Source: Nocardiopsis metallicus (GTDB taxonomy: Bacteria > Actinomycetota > Actinomycetes > Streptosporangiales > Streptosporangiaceae). From it: DNA of 64,000 bases. Both the position numbers and the translations under genes were made by a program. Within the stretch, counting starts at the first letter, position 1; each line of letters opens with the position of its first letter. Below the pieces are notes generated by a model. It was not told the DNA's origin. It saw only the letters and a program-made list of their open reading frames with translations, and made no database searches. Where the stretch lies: assembly GCF_014201115.1 (NCBI RefSeq), contig NZ_JACHDO010000001.1, forward strand, positions 4,774,001-4,838,000. The letters run 5' to 3'. This document shows positions 53,091-63,589 of the stretch, in pieces.

Positions 53091-54818
53091 GTGCGTGTAC
53101 TTCCCGAGCCTCCGGGCACCCCCGACCACCGTTCGGCCAACCGCTACCTGCTCTGGCTCGCCCGCAAGGAGTGGCGCTCCCTGCTGTGGGCGTCGCTGAT
53201 CACCTCGGTCTACTTCCTGTGCACGATCCTGGTGTCCTACCTACTCGGCGCCGCGCTGGACTCCGGACTGGCCGACGGCGGACTCGGCACCCTGCTGTAC
53301 TGGTCCGGGCTGATCACGCTGTGCGCCCTGCTGGCCGCGGCCATGGTGCCCCTGTACGAGCGGTCGAGCGCCTTCAACTGGTACTCCGCCGCCTACCGCA
53401 CGATCCAGCTGGTCACCCGGCGCTCCTCCAGGCTGGGACCGACCCTCACCAGGCGCCTGCCCACCGGTGAGGTCGTGGCGGTCGGCACCGACGACATCGA
53501 CCGCGTCGGCACCTTCTACGAACGCTCCGACCTGATGATCTCCTCGGTGGTCTCGGTCCTGGCGGTCGGCTTCCTCATGCTGGCCTCGCACCTCACCTTC
53601 GGGCTGATCGTGCTGGTGGCGGTGCCCCTGATCGTCGTCGGCATGGTGCCGCTGCTACGACCGCTCAACCGCCGCACGCGCACGCACCGGGACCGGCAGG
53701 CCGACCTCACCACCAGGGCCACCGACCTGGTCGCCGGGCTACGAGTGCTGCGGGGTGTGGGCGGCGAGCGTTCGGTGGGTGACCGCTACCAGGCCGAGTC
53801 CCAGCGCGTACGCGCCGCCGGGGTCAGGGTCGGCTGGATGGACGCCGCGCTGGAGGCGGTCCGCACCCTCTACCCGGGGCTGCTCCTGGTGGGGATCGTC
53901 TGGTACGGCGCCCGGCTGGCGCTGGTCGGCGAGATCACCGTGGGCCAGTTGGTCGCCTTCTACGGCTACACCGGTTCCCTGGCCGCGGCGGTGCGCTTCT
54001 TCATGCGCTTCGCCTCCGACCTGGTGACCGCCCGGGTCGCGGCCGCCCGTGTGGTGCGGGTGCTGGCCCTGGAGCACGACCTGCCCGAGCCCGCGGTCCC
54101 GGCCCAGCCCCCGGCGGGCACGTACGACCTGCACGATCCCACCAGCGGGGTCAGCCTGACCCGCGGAAGGCTCACCGGTGTGGTCTGCGCCGACCAGGCC
54201 GACGTGGCCCCACTCGTCCAACGGTTGGGCCGGTACCGGGACGGCGGCGCCGAGCTGACCGGTGCCGACTCCCGGCGCGTCGCCCTGCGCGACCTGCCCC
54301 TGGCGGAGGTCCGCCGCCGCGTCCTGGTCGCGGGCAACGACGCCCACCTGTTCTCGGGGCGGCTGCGCGAGGAGCTCGACCCCGACGGCTCCGCCACCGA
54401 CGAACACCTCACCGCGATGGTCCGCACCGCCGCGGCCGAGGACGTGCTCGCCCAGTCACCCGAGGGTCTCGACGCGGAACTCACCGAACGCGGCCGCGAG
54501 TACTCAGGCGGCCAACAGCAGCGGCTCCGTCTCGCCCGCGCCCTGCTCAGGGATCCCGATGTGCTGATCCTCGTCGAACCCACCTCCGCGGTGGACGCCC
54601 ACTCGGAGGCGGCCGTCGCCGAGCGCCTCGCCGGAGCGCGCCCCGACCGCGCCACCGGTGTGGTGACCACCAGCCCGCTGCTGTTGGACCGCACCGACCA
54701 CGTCCAGTTCGTCGTGCGGGGCCGGGTGGTGGCCGAGGGCACCCACCGGGACCTGCTCCGCACGGACGCCTACGCCGCCACCGTCCTGCGCACGCCGGTG
54801 GAGGAGGAGAAGGTATGA
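53091..54818 (+). CDS. ABC exporter half-transporter with missing Walker A
   Basis: 575 aa. Residues 30-300 hold six TM segments of type I exporters. The nucleotide-binding domain has the signature YSGGQQQRLRLARALL, LILVEPTSAVDA (Walker B with Glu) and an H-loop-like TTSPLLL, but the expected Walker A position reads RLTGVVCADQADVAPLVQRL and has no GKS/T. ATP site function here must come from its partner. The ATG of the next gene overlaps its TGA. Substrate unknown. Confidence 0.9.
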   Translation: MRVLPEPPGTPDHRSANRYLLWLARKEWRSLLWASLITSVYFLCTILVSYLLGAALDSGLADGGLGTLLYWSGLITLCALLAAAMVPLYERSSAFNWYSAAYRTIQLVTRRSSRLGPTLTRRLPTGEVVAVGTDDIDRVGTFYERSDLMISSVVSVLAVGFLMLASHLTFGLIVLVAVPLIVVGMVPLLRPLNRRTRTHRDRQADLTTRATDLVAGLRVLRGVGGERSVGDRYQAESQRVRAAGVRVGWMDAALEAVRTLYPGLLLVGIVWYGARLALVGEITVGQLVAFYGYTGSLAAAVRFFMRFASDLVTARVAAARVVRVLALEHDLPEPAVPAQPPAGTYDLHDPTSGVSLTRGRLTGVVCADQADVAPLVQRLGRYRDGGAELTGADSRRVALRDLPLAEVRRRVLVAGNDAHLFSGRLREELDPDGSATDEHLTAMVRTAAAEDVLAQSPEGLDAELTERGREYSGGQQQRLRLARALLRDPDVLILVEPTSAVDAHSEAAVAERLAGARPDRATGVVTTSPLLLDRTDHVQFVVRGRVVAEGTHRDLLRTDAYAATVLRTPVEEEKV

Positions 54819-56656
54819 CCCAGACCGCCAGACGCCACCCCTGGGCGGGAACCGGCGGAGCTGCCGCCCCCGTGCCGGACGGACCGCCCACCGCCCCGAT
54901 CGAGTCGACCGCGCTCCCGGTGGCCCCGGCCCCCGTGGTGTGGCGACGGCTGCGCCGCGCGAGCCGGGACCACGGTCCGCTGCTGTTCGGGGTGGTGGCG
55001 CTGTTCGCGCTGGCCACGGCCGCGGCGCTGGTCGCCCCATGGATGCTCGGGATGATCGTCGACGCCGTCCGTGAGGGGGCGTCACCCGGGCGCGTGGACG
55101 TCATGGCCCTGGTCATCGTGGCGGCTCTGCTCGTCAACGCCGCCCTCCTGCTGGGGGCGGTGGCCCAGTCGATCCGGTTCGGAGAGGGGCTGCTGGCGGA
55201 GCTGCGCGAGGAGTTCGTGCGCTCCGTCCTGCGGCTGCCCCTGGGCACGGTGGAGCGCGCGGGCACCGGCGACCTGGTGTCCCGGACCGGGCGCGACATC
55301 AACTCGCTCAGCATGATGGTGCGCCAGTCCCTGCCGGTGATCGCCACCGGCCTGGCGACCGTGCTGGTCATCCTGGTGGCGCAGGCCTTCCTGCACCCCG
55401 CGCTCCTGCTCGCGTGGGCGCCGTCGGCCCTGATCATCTGGTTCACCACGCGCTGGTACGCGCGGCGCGCGCCCGACGGATACCTCGCAGAGATGGGCAC
55501 GTACTCGCGGCTCACCCAGGGCGTGTCCGACACCGTGGAGGGCGCGCACACCCTGGAGGCACTGGGCCGCCAGGAGTGGCAGGACCTGCGTACCGACGCC
55601 GACGTGCACCGCTCCTACCTGGCCGAGCGGTACACGCTCTGGTTGCGGAGCGTGTGGTACCCGCCGCTGGAGTTCTCGTACCTGTTCGCCTCGGCGACGA
55701 CGTTCCTGGTCGCGGGGGTCCTGTACCACCAGGGCGAGCTGTCCCTGGGGCAGATCGCCACGGCGGTCTTCCTGACCGTGCAGATGTCCAAGCCGCTGGA
55801 CCACATGATCGACCAGGTCGACAACGTGATGGTGGGCTTCACCGCCCTGCGGCGGCTCCTGGGGATCCAGTTGACCGCCGAGGGCACCCGCCCCGGAGCC
55901 GGACCCGAACCCCGTGAGCCGGGCACCGTGGAGATCCACGGGGTGCGGTTCGGCTACACCCCCGGCACCGAGGTACTGCACGGGGTGGACCTGGACCTGA
56001 AGCCCGGCGAACGACTCGCGGTGGTGGGCCCGAGCGGCGCCGGCAAGTCCACCCTCGGCAAGCTCCTGGCCGGGGTGTACCCGCCCGGCGCGGGCACCAT
56101 CCGGGTCGGCGGCGCGGACCTGCGCGCCCTCTCCCCCGAGGAACGCCGGGAGCGGGTGATCCTGCTCAGCCAGGAGAGCCACGTCTTCCGGGGCACCCTC
56201 GCCGAGAACCTGGCGCTGGCCCTGGACGAGAGCGACACGGACCGCGAACGCCTGTGGCGGGCCCTGGAAGCGGTGGGCGCCGACACCTGGGTACGCTCCC
56301 TGCCGGACGGCCTGGACACCAGGGTCGGTTCCGGCCAGGAGCCGCTTGACCCGGCCCACGTACAACAGCTGGCCCTGGCCCGGGTGGTGCTGGCCGACCC
56401 CCAGGTCCTGGTACTGGACGAGGCCACCTCGATGATCGATCCCCGTTCCGCCCGCAGCCTGGAGAGCTCGCTCGCCGGTGTCCTCGAAGGCCGCACCGTG
56501 GTGGCGATCGCGCACCGCCTCTACACCGCCCACGACGCCGACCGCGTCGCGGTGGTCGACGGCGGCGGCATCACCGACCTGGGCACCCACGAGGAACTCC
56601 TCACCCGGGGAGGTTCCTACGCCCGCCTCTGGCAGACCTGGCACGGCGACAACTGA
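54815..56656 (+). CDS. ABC exporter partner with degenerate signature
   Basis: 613 aa. A long Pro/Ala-rich N-terminal extension (about 45 residues) precedes six TM segments. The nucleotide-binding domain has a good Walker A (VGPSGAGKST near residue 405) and Walker B VLVLDEATSMID with H-loop IAHRLYTAHDAD, but the signature position reads LDPAHVQQLALARVV instead of LSGGQ. Paired with the preceding protein this leaves exactly one complete composite ATP site. Start overlaps the previous stop by four bases. Confidence 0.92.
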   Translation: MTQTARRHPWAGTGGAAAPVPDGPPTAPIESTALPVAPAPVVWRRLRRASRDHGPLLFGVVALFALATAAALVAPWMLGMIVDAVREGASPGRVDVMALVIVAALLVNAALLLGAVAQSIRFGEGLLAELREEFVRSVLRLPLGTVERAGTGDLVSRTGRDINSLSMMVRQSLPVIATGLATVLVILVAQAFLHPALLLAWAPSALIIWFTTRWYARRAPDGYLAEMGTYSRLTQGVSDTVEGAHTLEALGRQEWQDLRTDADVHRSYLAERYTLWLRSVWYPPLEFSYLFASATTFLVAGVLYHQGELSLGQIATAVFLTVQMSKPLDHMIDQVDNVMVGFTALRRLLGIQLTAEGTRPGAGPEPREPGTVEIHGVRFGYTPGTEVLHGVDLDLKPGERLAVVGPSGAGKSTLGKLLAGVYPPGAGTIRVGGADLRALSPEERRERVILLSQESHVFRGTLAENLALALDESDTDRERLWRALEAVGADTWVRSLPDGLDTRVGSGQEPLDPAHVQQLALARVVLADPQVLVLDEATSMIDPRSARSLESSLAGVLEGRTVVAIAHRLYTAHDADRVAVVDGGGITDLGTHEELLTRGGSYARLWQTWHGDN

Positions 56657-57244
56657 TCCCCCACTCCCGCATCGGGGCCGGACCGACAGCGGCGGGGGAA
56701 GCGGTCTCCCCGCCCCGCGCGGATCGGGCCGCGTGTCGCGGCCGGTCACGGTCGGCAACGAGAGGCGGCGGCCACGGCGGGAGCTCCCCAGCCCTGCGCG
56801 GATCGGGTCGCGTGTCGTGGCCGGTCATGCGTGCCATCGGGCCAGCCGGTGGTGAGGGTGGGGTTCAGCGCTGTGGTGTCGGCCCCGGGCGAGCCGGGGT
56901 GTCCGTAACCCGCGCCTGAGGGTAGTCCGCTGCTTCCGAAACCCCTTCATTCCCGGTGATCTTGCTACCAGGAGCAAGTTCGGCGCCGAACTTGCTCCTG
57001 GTAGCAAGATCATCTTCGAAAAGGGGGCCGGAACTGTGCCCGGGGGTCTGGCGGGCCCGGGGGGCTGGCGGGCCGCTGGTGCTGTTCGCCGACCTGGGGA
57101 GGGCACCGGCCGAAGGCCGAGGTGGGGGGGTGGGGGTGGGGCCCCTTCGGGGCGTTCACCTACACGCGGGGCTGGTGATCGAAGGCCCTCGGAGGGTGGG
57201 AAAACCGGTGGACAGGTGAGGGTCGTTCGGGTGACCCTGCTCGG
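56657..57244. other. Gene-free region with repeats
   Basis: No gene supported in 588 bp. A 32-bp imperfect direct repeat (56717-56748 and 56796-56827, 79 bp apart, two mismatches) and a 56-bp perfect palindrome (see next entry) are present. The Gly-rich GC stretch around 57,120-57,160 is low-complexity. Confidence 0.6.
56957..57012. repeat. 56-bp perfect palindrome
   Basis: The sequence is symmetric for 28 bases on each side of the centre at 56984/56985, with arms starting TGATCTTGCTACCAGGAGCA. A 24-bp near-copy of one arm lies at 34022. It may be a dispersed extragenic palindrome or the end of an undetected mobile element. Confidence 0.85.
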
Positions 57245-58000
57245 ATGACGACCCCCGAGATTCCCCCCATGTACCGCGACCTCGACTTCAACGGCCCGCT
57301 CTCCGATGAGCGGGCCGTTCGGCTGATCCGCTCGCTCGGCCCGTTGGAAGGCCGCCACGTCGTGGACGTCGGCTGCGGCTGGGCCGAGCTGCTGCTGCGC
57401 ACGCTCGCCACCGAACCCGGCGCGACCGGGTTCGGGATCGACCTCGGTGAGGACAACATCCGGCACGGCCGGGACAACGCGAAGGAACGCGGGCTGGCCG
57501 ACCGGGTCGAGTTGGTGGTCGCAGACGCCGGGGCGTGGAAGGGCGAGCCCGCGGACGTGGTGTTCAACGTCGGCTCCACGCACGTGTGGGGCGGTGATCC
57601 GGTGGTGCACACCGCGAACGCGCTGGAAGCCCTGGCGGACCTGACCAAGCCCGGCGGCAGGGCGTTGTTCGGGGAGTGCTTCTGGAAGCGGCCGCCCACG
57701 GACGCGGAGATGGCGGCGGTGGAGGACGTCCCCCGCGAGCAGTACCGCCCGTTGCCCGAGCTCGTGGACTTCGCGCTCTCGCACGGCTTCCGGCTGTACG
57801 CGGTGGAGGAGGCGACCGTGGACGAGTGGGACGTCATGGAGAACGGGAACGCCAAGGGCTGGGAGGACTGGCTCCTGGAGAACCCGGACGCCCCCGGAGC
57901 CGACGAGATCCGCGCCCGAGCGGACGGGCACCGGCGCTTCCGCCTGCACGGCGCCAGGGAGATCATGGGATTCGCCTACCTGACCCTGATCCGGGTCTGA
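57245..58000 (+). CDS. SAM-dependent methyltransferase
   Basis: 251 aa. Motif I is VVDVGCGWAELLLRTLA, followed by GFGIDLGEDNIRHGRDNA (acidic loop) and VVADAGAW (post-motif), a standard class I core. C-terminal residues show hydrophobic strands (GFAYLTLIRV). The substrate cannot be assigned. It follows a gene-free region, so it probably has its own promoter. Confidence 0.85.
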   Translation: MTTPEIPPMYRDLDFNGPLSDERAVRLIRSLGPLEGRHVVDVGCGWAELLLRTLATEPGATGFGIDLGEDNIRHGRDNAKERGLADRVELVVADAGAWKGEPADVVFNVGSTHVWGGDPVVHTANALEALADLTKPGGRALFGECFWKRPPTDAEMAAVEDVPREQYRPLPELVDFALSHGFRLYAVEEATVDEWDVMENGNAKGWEDWLLENPDAPGADEIRARADGHRRFRLHGAREIMGFAYLTLIRV

Positions 58001-58195
58001 ACCTGGTCCGGGTCTGAGCGGCCACCCACGCGGGCTCCGGGACATGTTTCCCGGAGCCCGTTCGGGCTGAGGGGGGATCAGCCAAGAGTCGGCGTTGTGG
58101 ACACCCGACGCTCACGGCAGGAGATCGGCCTCAGCGGAGGTGGTCATGCCGGGAGGGCCAGGCACAGGATTGCGGGCACACGAAAGGTCCGGCGC

Positions 58196-58483
58196 TCAGA
58201 AGAACCGCAGGCGCTCGCGCTCCTGGCGTTCGGCGTTCTCCAGGTAGACGCGGTCACCCTCGGCCATGGCCGATTCCAGGTAGGCGTACACCTGGAGGGC
58301 ACGGTTGATGACATCGGTCTGGGTGTCACCCGTGGCGGCGACGGCCTCTTCCAATGCCTTGGTGGATCGCGCGGTCAGGTTGACGGTGACACGCGCCGAG
58401 GAGCCGGCGGCCCTGCGACCGGTCGGACGGCCCCGGCCCTGGGAGGCATCGGTGAGTTCACTTCCTGTGCTCTTGGGCGACAT
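58196..58483 (-). CDS. Ribbon-helix-helix-like small regulator
   Basis: 95 aa from ATG 58483, with GAGGTT upstream. The central part ARVTVNLTARSTKALEEAVA and TGDTQTDVINRALQVYAYLE fits the RHH beta strand plus two helices of CopG/Arc-type DNA-binding proteins. The N-terminus is basic and flexible, and the C-terminus ends with a charged helix. Inverted repeats at 58767-58781 and 58794-58823 in the adjacent intergenic region could be its operators. Confidence 0.75.
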   Translation of the reverse strand: MSPKSTGSELTDASQGRGRPTGRRAAGSSARVTVNLTARSTKALEEAVAATGDTQTDVINRALQVYAYLESAMAEGDRVYLENAERQERERLRFF

Positions 58484-58766
58484 GACACAACCTCGTTCTC
58501 TGGCTCGACGGCAGCGGGCTCGATCAGCGGGGAGCCGCGGGATACACGGCCGCGACGAAAGCCGGAAACACCGCGCGGGCGGCATGAGGCAACGGCGGGG
58601 TGCGGCAGGAAAGCAGAACACCGCGGCACGCGGACAGCCGAGCAGAGCACCGTCGCGAGAACCGCGCCGGCCATCACACGGGCGAGTTCCCGTCCGCGCA
58701 CTGATCTCAGCCATCGCCAAGCCCCCTCCTACTCCGTTCCACATCGATGATCAGACTGGTAGGAAT

Positions 58767-58823
58767 ATATCATCCTGATATGACGCGTGGTCAATGCATC
58801 TTCCATCATCACACAAGATGCAT
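58767..58823. promoter_or_regulatory. Inverted repeats in the RHH-gene intergenic region
   Basis: ATATCA-TCC-TGATAT at 58767-58781, then ATGCATCTT (58794-58802) with AAGATGCAT (58815-58823). The 58484-58953 interval has no supported gene and carries these A/T-rich symmetric sites, which are plausible operators for the RHH protein or for the divergent gene. Confidence 0.5.
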
Positions 58824-58953
58824 CGAGATAGCCCGCCTGATAAACTCTTCGCCGTGGACACTCGACGCTGAGGCGTCATCGGTACCGAACGGCGAGGCCC
58901 CCACCGAACCGGATCGGCACTTCCCCTGTACGCCTATGGCTGGAGGTCGGTAT

Positions 58954-59334
58954 ATGGGAGATCCCCGGGGACAGTTCCCGCAGCAGCGGGAGACTCGGGT
59001 AGAGACCCACACCAGGGAGATTCGTCTCGACGACGAGTACCCCAGAGAACGGGCGGACGTCGACATCGACAGAACGCCCGTCTCCTACCAGGTGGAGGGA
59101 GGCATCAACTCGGACGGGGCCTGGGCCAGTTTGAGGGGGAGGGCCCGAGCCGGGTCCATGGTCGAGAGGGCGTCGGCCTCGCTCCTCGCCCTGACCGGCA
59201 CCGCCGTTCCCCTTCTGGCCTTCGGCGGCCTGGCCCACGTCGCCGGAGCTTCCGCAGCGGTCACACTGACCGTAGCCGCAGGCGCATGGATCCTCGCAGC
59301 GGTGGCAGCCGTCTACGTGACCCGCGGCAGCTGA
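58954..59334 (+). CDS. Two-TM membrane protein
   Basis: 126 aa from ATG 58954, with GGAGG 8 nt upstream. A charged N-terminus (THTREIRLDDEYPRERADVD) is followed by two hydrophobic segments (ASLLALTGTAVPLLAFGGLA and VTLTVAAGAWILAAVAAVYV). It is probably an integral membrane protein. No family recognised; its upstream region contains candidate operators of the RHH protein. Confidence 0.6.
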   Translation: MGDPRGQFPQQRETRVETHTREIRLDDEYPRERADVDIDRTPVSYQVEGGINSDGAWASLRGRARAGSMVERASASLLALTGTAVPLLAFGGLAHVAGASAAVTLTVAAGAWILAAVAAVYVTRGS

Positions 59335-59423
59335 TCCCACGGTGCCCGGCCCAGGCCCCACCGGGGCCGGGCACCTCCCTCCCGCACCCTGCGGTCCCTA
59401 CTCTCCGATCGGATGCTCGCCAT

Positions 59424-59897
59424 ATGCGCTTCCTGGAACCCGAGGACGAAAAGGAACTGATCGCCCTGGCCCGCGCCGAGGGGATCGAACGGTTCTCGGC
59501 CGGGGCGATCGTCCACCGGAACGGCGGGGGCGAGGTCCTGCTGCTGCGCCGCAGGGACGACGACACCTCCTTCCCCGGTGCGGAGTCCCTCCCCTCCGGA
59601 GGGGTGGATCCCGGGGAGGGGCTGCTCGAAGGACTCGCCCGGGAGCTGCGCGAGGAGATCGGCCGAGCACCCGGGACGCTTCCCCTGGATGCCTTCGCGA
59701 CCTGGTTCGACTACGTGTCCCGTAGCGGGATCCGCAAGCGGCAGTTCACCTTCGCGGTCCCCCATGACGGGACGCCGGTGGTGCTCTCCGAGGAGCACAC
59801 GGGCTTCCGCTGGCTCCCCGCCCACCGGTTAGGCGAGAGCGACCTCACCCCGCAGGTGAAGGCCGCCGTCCGGGAGTGGGTCGACCTCGTCAGCTGA
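59424..59897 (+). CDS. Nudix hydrolase
   Basis: 157 aa from ATG 59424. The Nudix region reads SLPSGGVDPGEGLLEGLARE then LREEIGRAP, with the G-x5-E-x7-REUxEEIG pattern complete. N-terminal FSAGAIVHRNGGGEVLLLRR is the usual lead-in strand. It hydrolyses a nucleoside-diphosphate-type compound, not identified here. Confidence 0.88.
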   Translation: MRFLEPEDEKELIALARAEGIERFSAGAIVHRNGGGEVLLLRRRDDDTSFPGAESLPSGGVDPGEGLLEGLARELREEIGRAPGTLPLDAFATWFDYVSRSGIRKRQFTFAVPHDGTPVVLSEEHTGFRWLPAHRLGESDLTPQVKAAVREWVDLVS

Positions 59898-60063
59898 CCC
59901 CGTTCTCCGTCCCCGCCCCTGAGTCATCCGCCCCTGAGCCCCTCCCCCCGTACACCCTTTCTTGGTCCGCCCTTGGGCGCGGCAGCGGCCCGGGCCGGGT
60001 AGGCCCGCCAACGTGCGCGGAACCTCCGGGCGTCCGCGCGGCAGCCAGCGACGAGGGGACACC

Positions 60064-61491
60064 ATGACCACAGGGCCCGATGCCGACACCCTGGTGATCT
60101 TCGGGATCACCGGCGACCTCGCGAAGAAGTACCTCATGCCCGCGCTCTACCGCCTGGCGGCGAGGGACGAGCTGCGCACCATGATCATGGGGGTGGCCAG
60201 GTCCGACTGGGACACCGGGACGCTGCGACAGCGGACCCGGGAGGCGATCGCCGAGCACCTGGCCCAGACCCCTTCAGAGCACGGGGCCGAGGTCGACGAG
60301 TCGGTTCTGCGCGGGCTGACCGAGCGGATGACCATGGTGACGGGCGACCTCAACGATCCCCGGACCTACGCCGCCATCGCCGACGCGCTGCCCCAGGACT
60401 CCTTCACCGCCCACTACCTGGCGGTTCCGCCCGCCCTGTTCACCACGGTCGCCCAGGCCCTGGCCAAGGCCGGGCTCAACCGGGACTCGCGGCTGATCCT
60501 GGAGAAGCCCTTCGGCCACGACCTCGCCTCGGCCCGCGAACTCCACCGGGAGCTCCTGGGCTGTTTCCCCTCGGAGAGCCTCTACCTGGTCGACCACTTC
60601 CTGGGCGAGGAGCCCGTCCGCGGTCTGCCGGTGACGCGCTTCGGCAACACCCTGGTGGAGCCCGTGTGGAACCGGGCGTTCGTGGACAACGTGCAGATCA
60701 CCATGGCCGAGGACTTCGGGGTGGACGACCGGGGTTCCTTCTACGACGCCGCCGGGGCCCTGCGGGACGTGTTCCAGAACCATCTGCTCCAACTGTTCGC
60801 CCTGCTCACCATGGACGCCCCGGTCTCCACCGAGCCCTCGGTGGTCAAGGACGAGAAGCTGCGCCTGCTGCGCGCCGTGCGCACCATCGAGCCGGACGAC
60901 ACCGTGCGGGGCCGCTACCACGGCTACCTCGACACGGAGGGGGTGGCGCCCGACTCCACCACGGAGACCTTCTTCGCGCTGCGCATGTGGGTGGACAACC
61001 GGCGCTGGGCCGGGGTGCCGTTCTACGTGCGCTCGGGCAAGAACATGCCGCTCACGTCGTGGGAGGTGGTCGCGGAGCTCAAGCGCCCCGCGGTCGACCT
61101 CTATCCGGGCCCGGCCAACCTCATCCGGTTCCAGCTGGAGCCGCGGGTGGGGCTCACCTTCGAGATGCTGCTGAACAAGCCGGGGGCGGAGGGCGACTCC
61201 GCGGCCGGGCTCGTGCTCGGCGCGGACGTCGCCCGTCAGCTCGGCCAGGGCCACGAGGCCTACGAGCACGTGCTCCACGGGGCGGTGACCGGCAGCCCGG
61301 AGCAGTTCGTACGCTTCGACGTGGTGGAGGAGTCCTGGCGGATCGTCGATTCGGTGATCGACTCGGAGACCGAACCCGAACCCTATGCGCGCGGCTCCTA
61401 CGGGCCGGTGTCGGCGCAAGAGCTCCCGGGCGCCCAGGGCTGGCATCCGCTGGCCGACGCGGTCCGGCCGGACGGCTTTCCCGAACCCTGA
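60064..61491 (+). CDS. zwf: Glucose-6-phosphate dehydrogenase paralogue with K182E-type change
   Basis: 475 aa, with GAGGGG upstream of ATG 60064. FGITGDLAKKYL (Rossmann NADP site), EKPFGHDLASARELH, GALRDVFQNHLLQ (catalytic His240) and YVRSGKNMPL mark the family. The substrate motif DHYLGKE reads DHFLGEE here, so the phosphate-binding Lys at 182 is Glu, while Asp177 and His178 are kept. That may alter activity or substrate. It probably initiates the oxidative pentose phosphate pathway or is a specialised paralogue. Confidence 0.88.
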   Translation: MTTGPDADTLVIFGITGDLAKKYLMPALYRLAARDELRTMIMGVARSDWDTGTLRQRTREAIAEHLAQTPSEHGAEVDESVLRGLTERMTMVTGDLNDPRTYAAIADALPQDSFTAHYLAVPPALFTTVAQALAKAGLNRDSRLILEKPFGHDLASARELHRELLGCFPSESLYLVDHFLGEEPVRGLPVTRFGNTLVEPVWNRAFVDNVQITMAEDFGVDDRGSFYDAAGALRDVFQNHLLQLFALLTMDAPVSTEPSVVKDEKLRLLRAVRTIEPDDTVRGRYHGYLDTEGVAPDSTTETFFALRMWVDNRRWAGVPFYVRSGKNMPLTSWEVVAELKRPAVDLYPGPANLIRFQLEPRVGLTFEMLLNKPGAEGDSAAGLVLGADVARQLGQGHEAYEHVLHGAVTGSPEQFVRFDVVEESWRIVDSVIDSETEPEPYARGSYGPVSAQELPGAQGWHPLADAVRPDGFPEP

Positions 61492-61539
61492 CTCCTGGCC
61501 GTGCCTCCACGGCACAGGGCCTCCGTGACACAAGCGAAA

Positions 61540-61568
61540 CCGGGCGGCCCCGTGAGGGGACCGCCCGG
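61540..61568. terminator. Bidirectional terminator between zwf and groEL
   Basis: CCGGGCGGCCCC and GGGGACCGCCCGG pair around GTGA with one extra A, between the convergent zwf and groEL genes. Confidence 0.75.
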
Positions 61569-61612
61569 CTGTCGCGGGCGAGGTCGCGTATCCGGACCTC
61601 GGACGCCTTGGA

Positions 61613-63250
<1,638 letters not shown>

Positions 63251-63370
63251 CTAGTCCTCCCGTGACCGGGGTGATACGCGACGGGACGAGGCGTGCGCCC
63301 GCGACGGACGACCGCGTTCTCCCCGGCAACCCTGCTGCCGGAGGCCCGTGGTCTCGCAGCCTCGATCCGG

Positions 63371-63397
63371 TTAGCACTCGGCAAAGGTGAGTGCTAA
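63371..63397 (-). promoter_or_regulatory. CIRCE operator 1 (HrcA)
   Basis: TTAGCACTC-N9-GAGTGCTAA, a perfect CIRCE inverted repeat about 130 bp upstream of groL. Confidence 0.95.
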
Positions 63398-63409
63398 CCA
63401 CTCCCTTTT

Positions 63410-63436
63410 TTAGCACTCGCCCATGGAGAGTGCAAA
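63410..63436 (-). promoter_or_regulatory. CIRCE operator 2 (HrcA)
   Basis: TTAGCACTC-N9-GAGTGCAAA, one mismatch from the consensus, 12 bp beyond the first copy. The pair suggests strong HrcA control. Confidence 0.88.
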
Positions 63437-63589
63437 CGATGTGGTCACGATTTACACACCCCGGGGAACGCCTTCCACCTGCGCGAACATCCCGCCAAGT
63501 CATGATTTGAGCGTTCGGCGAACAGTAGGCGAACCCCGGGGTGACGTGCTCGGACGCTCCTCAGAACCCCCTTCGGGCACTCGGAAGCG

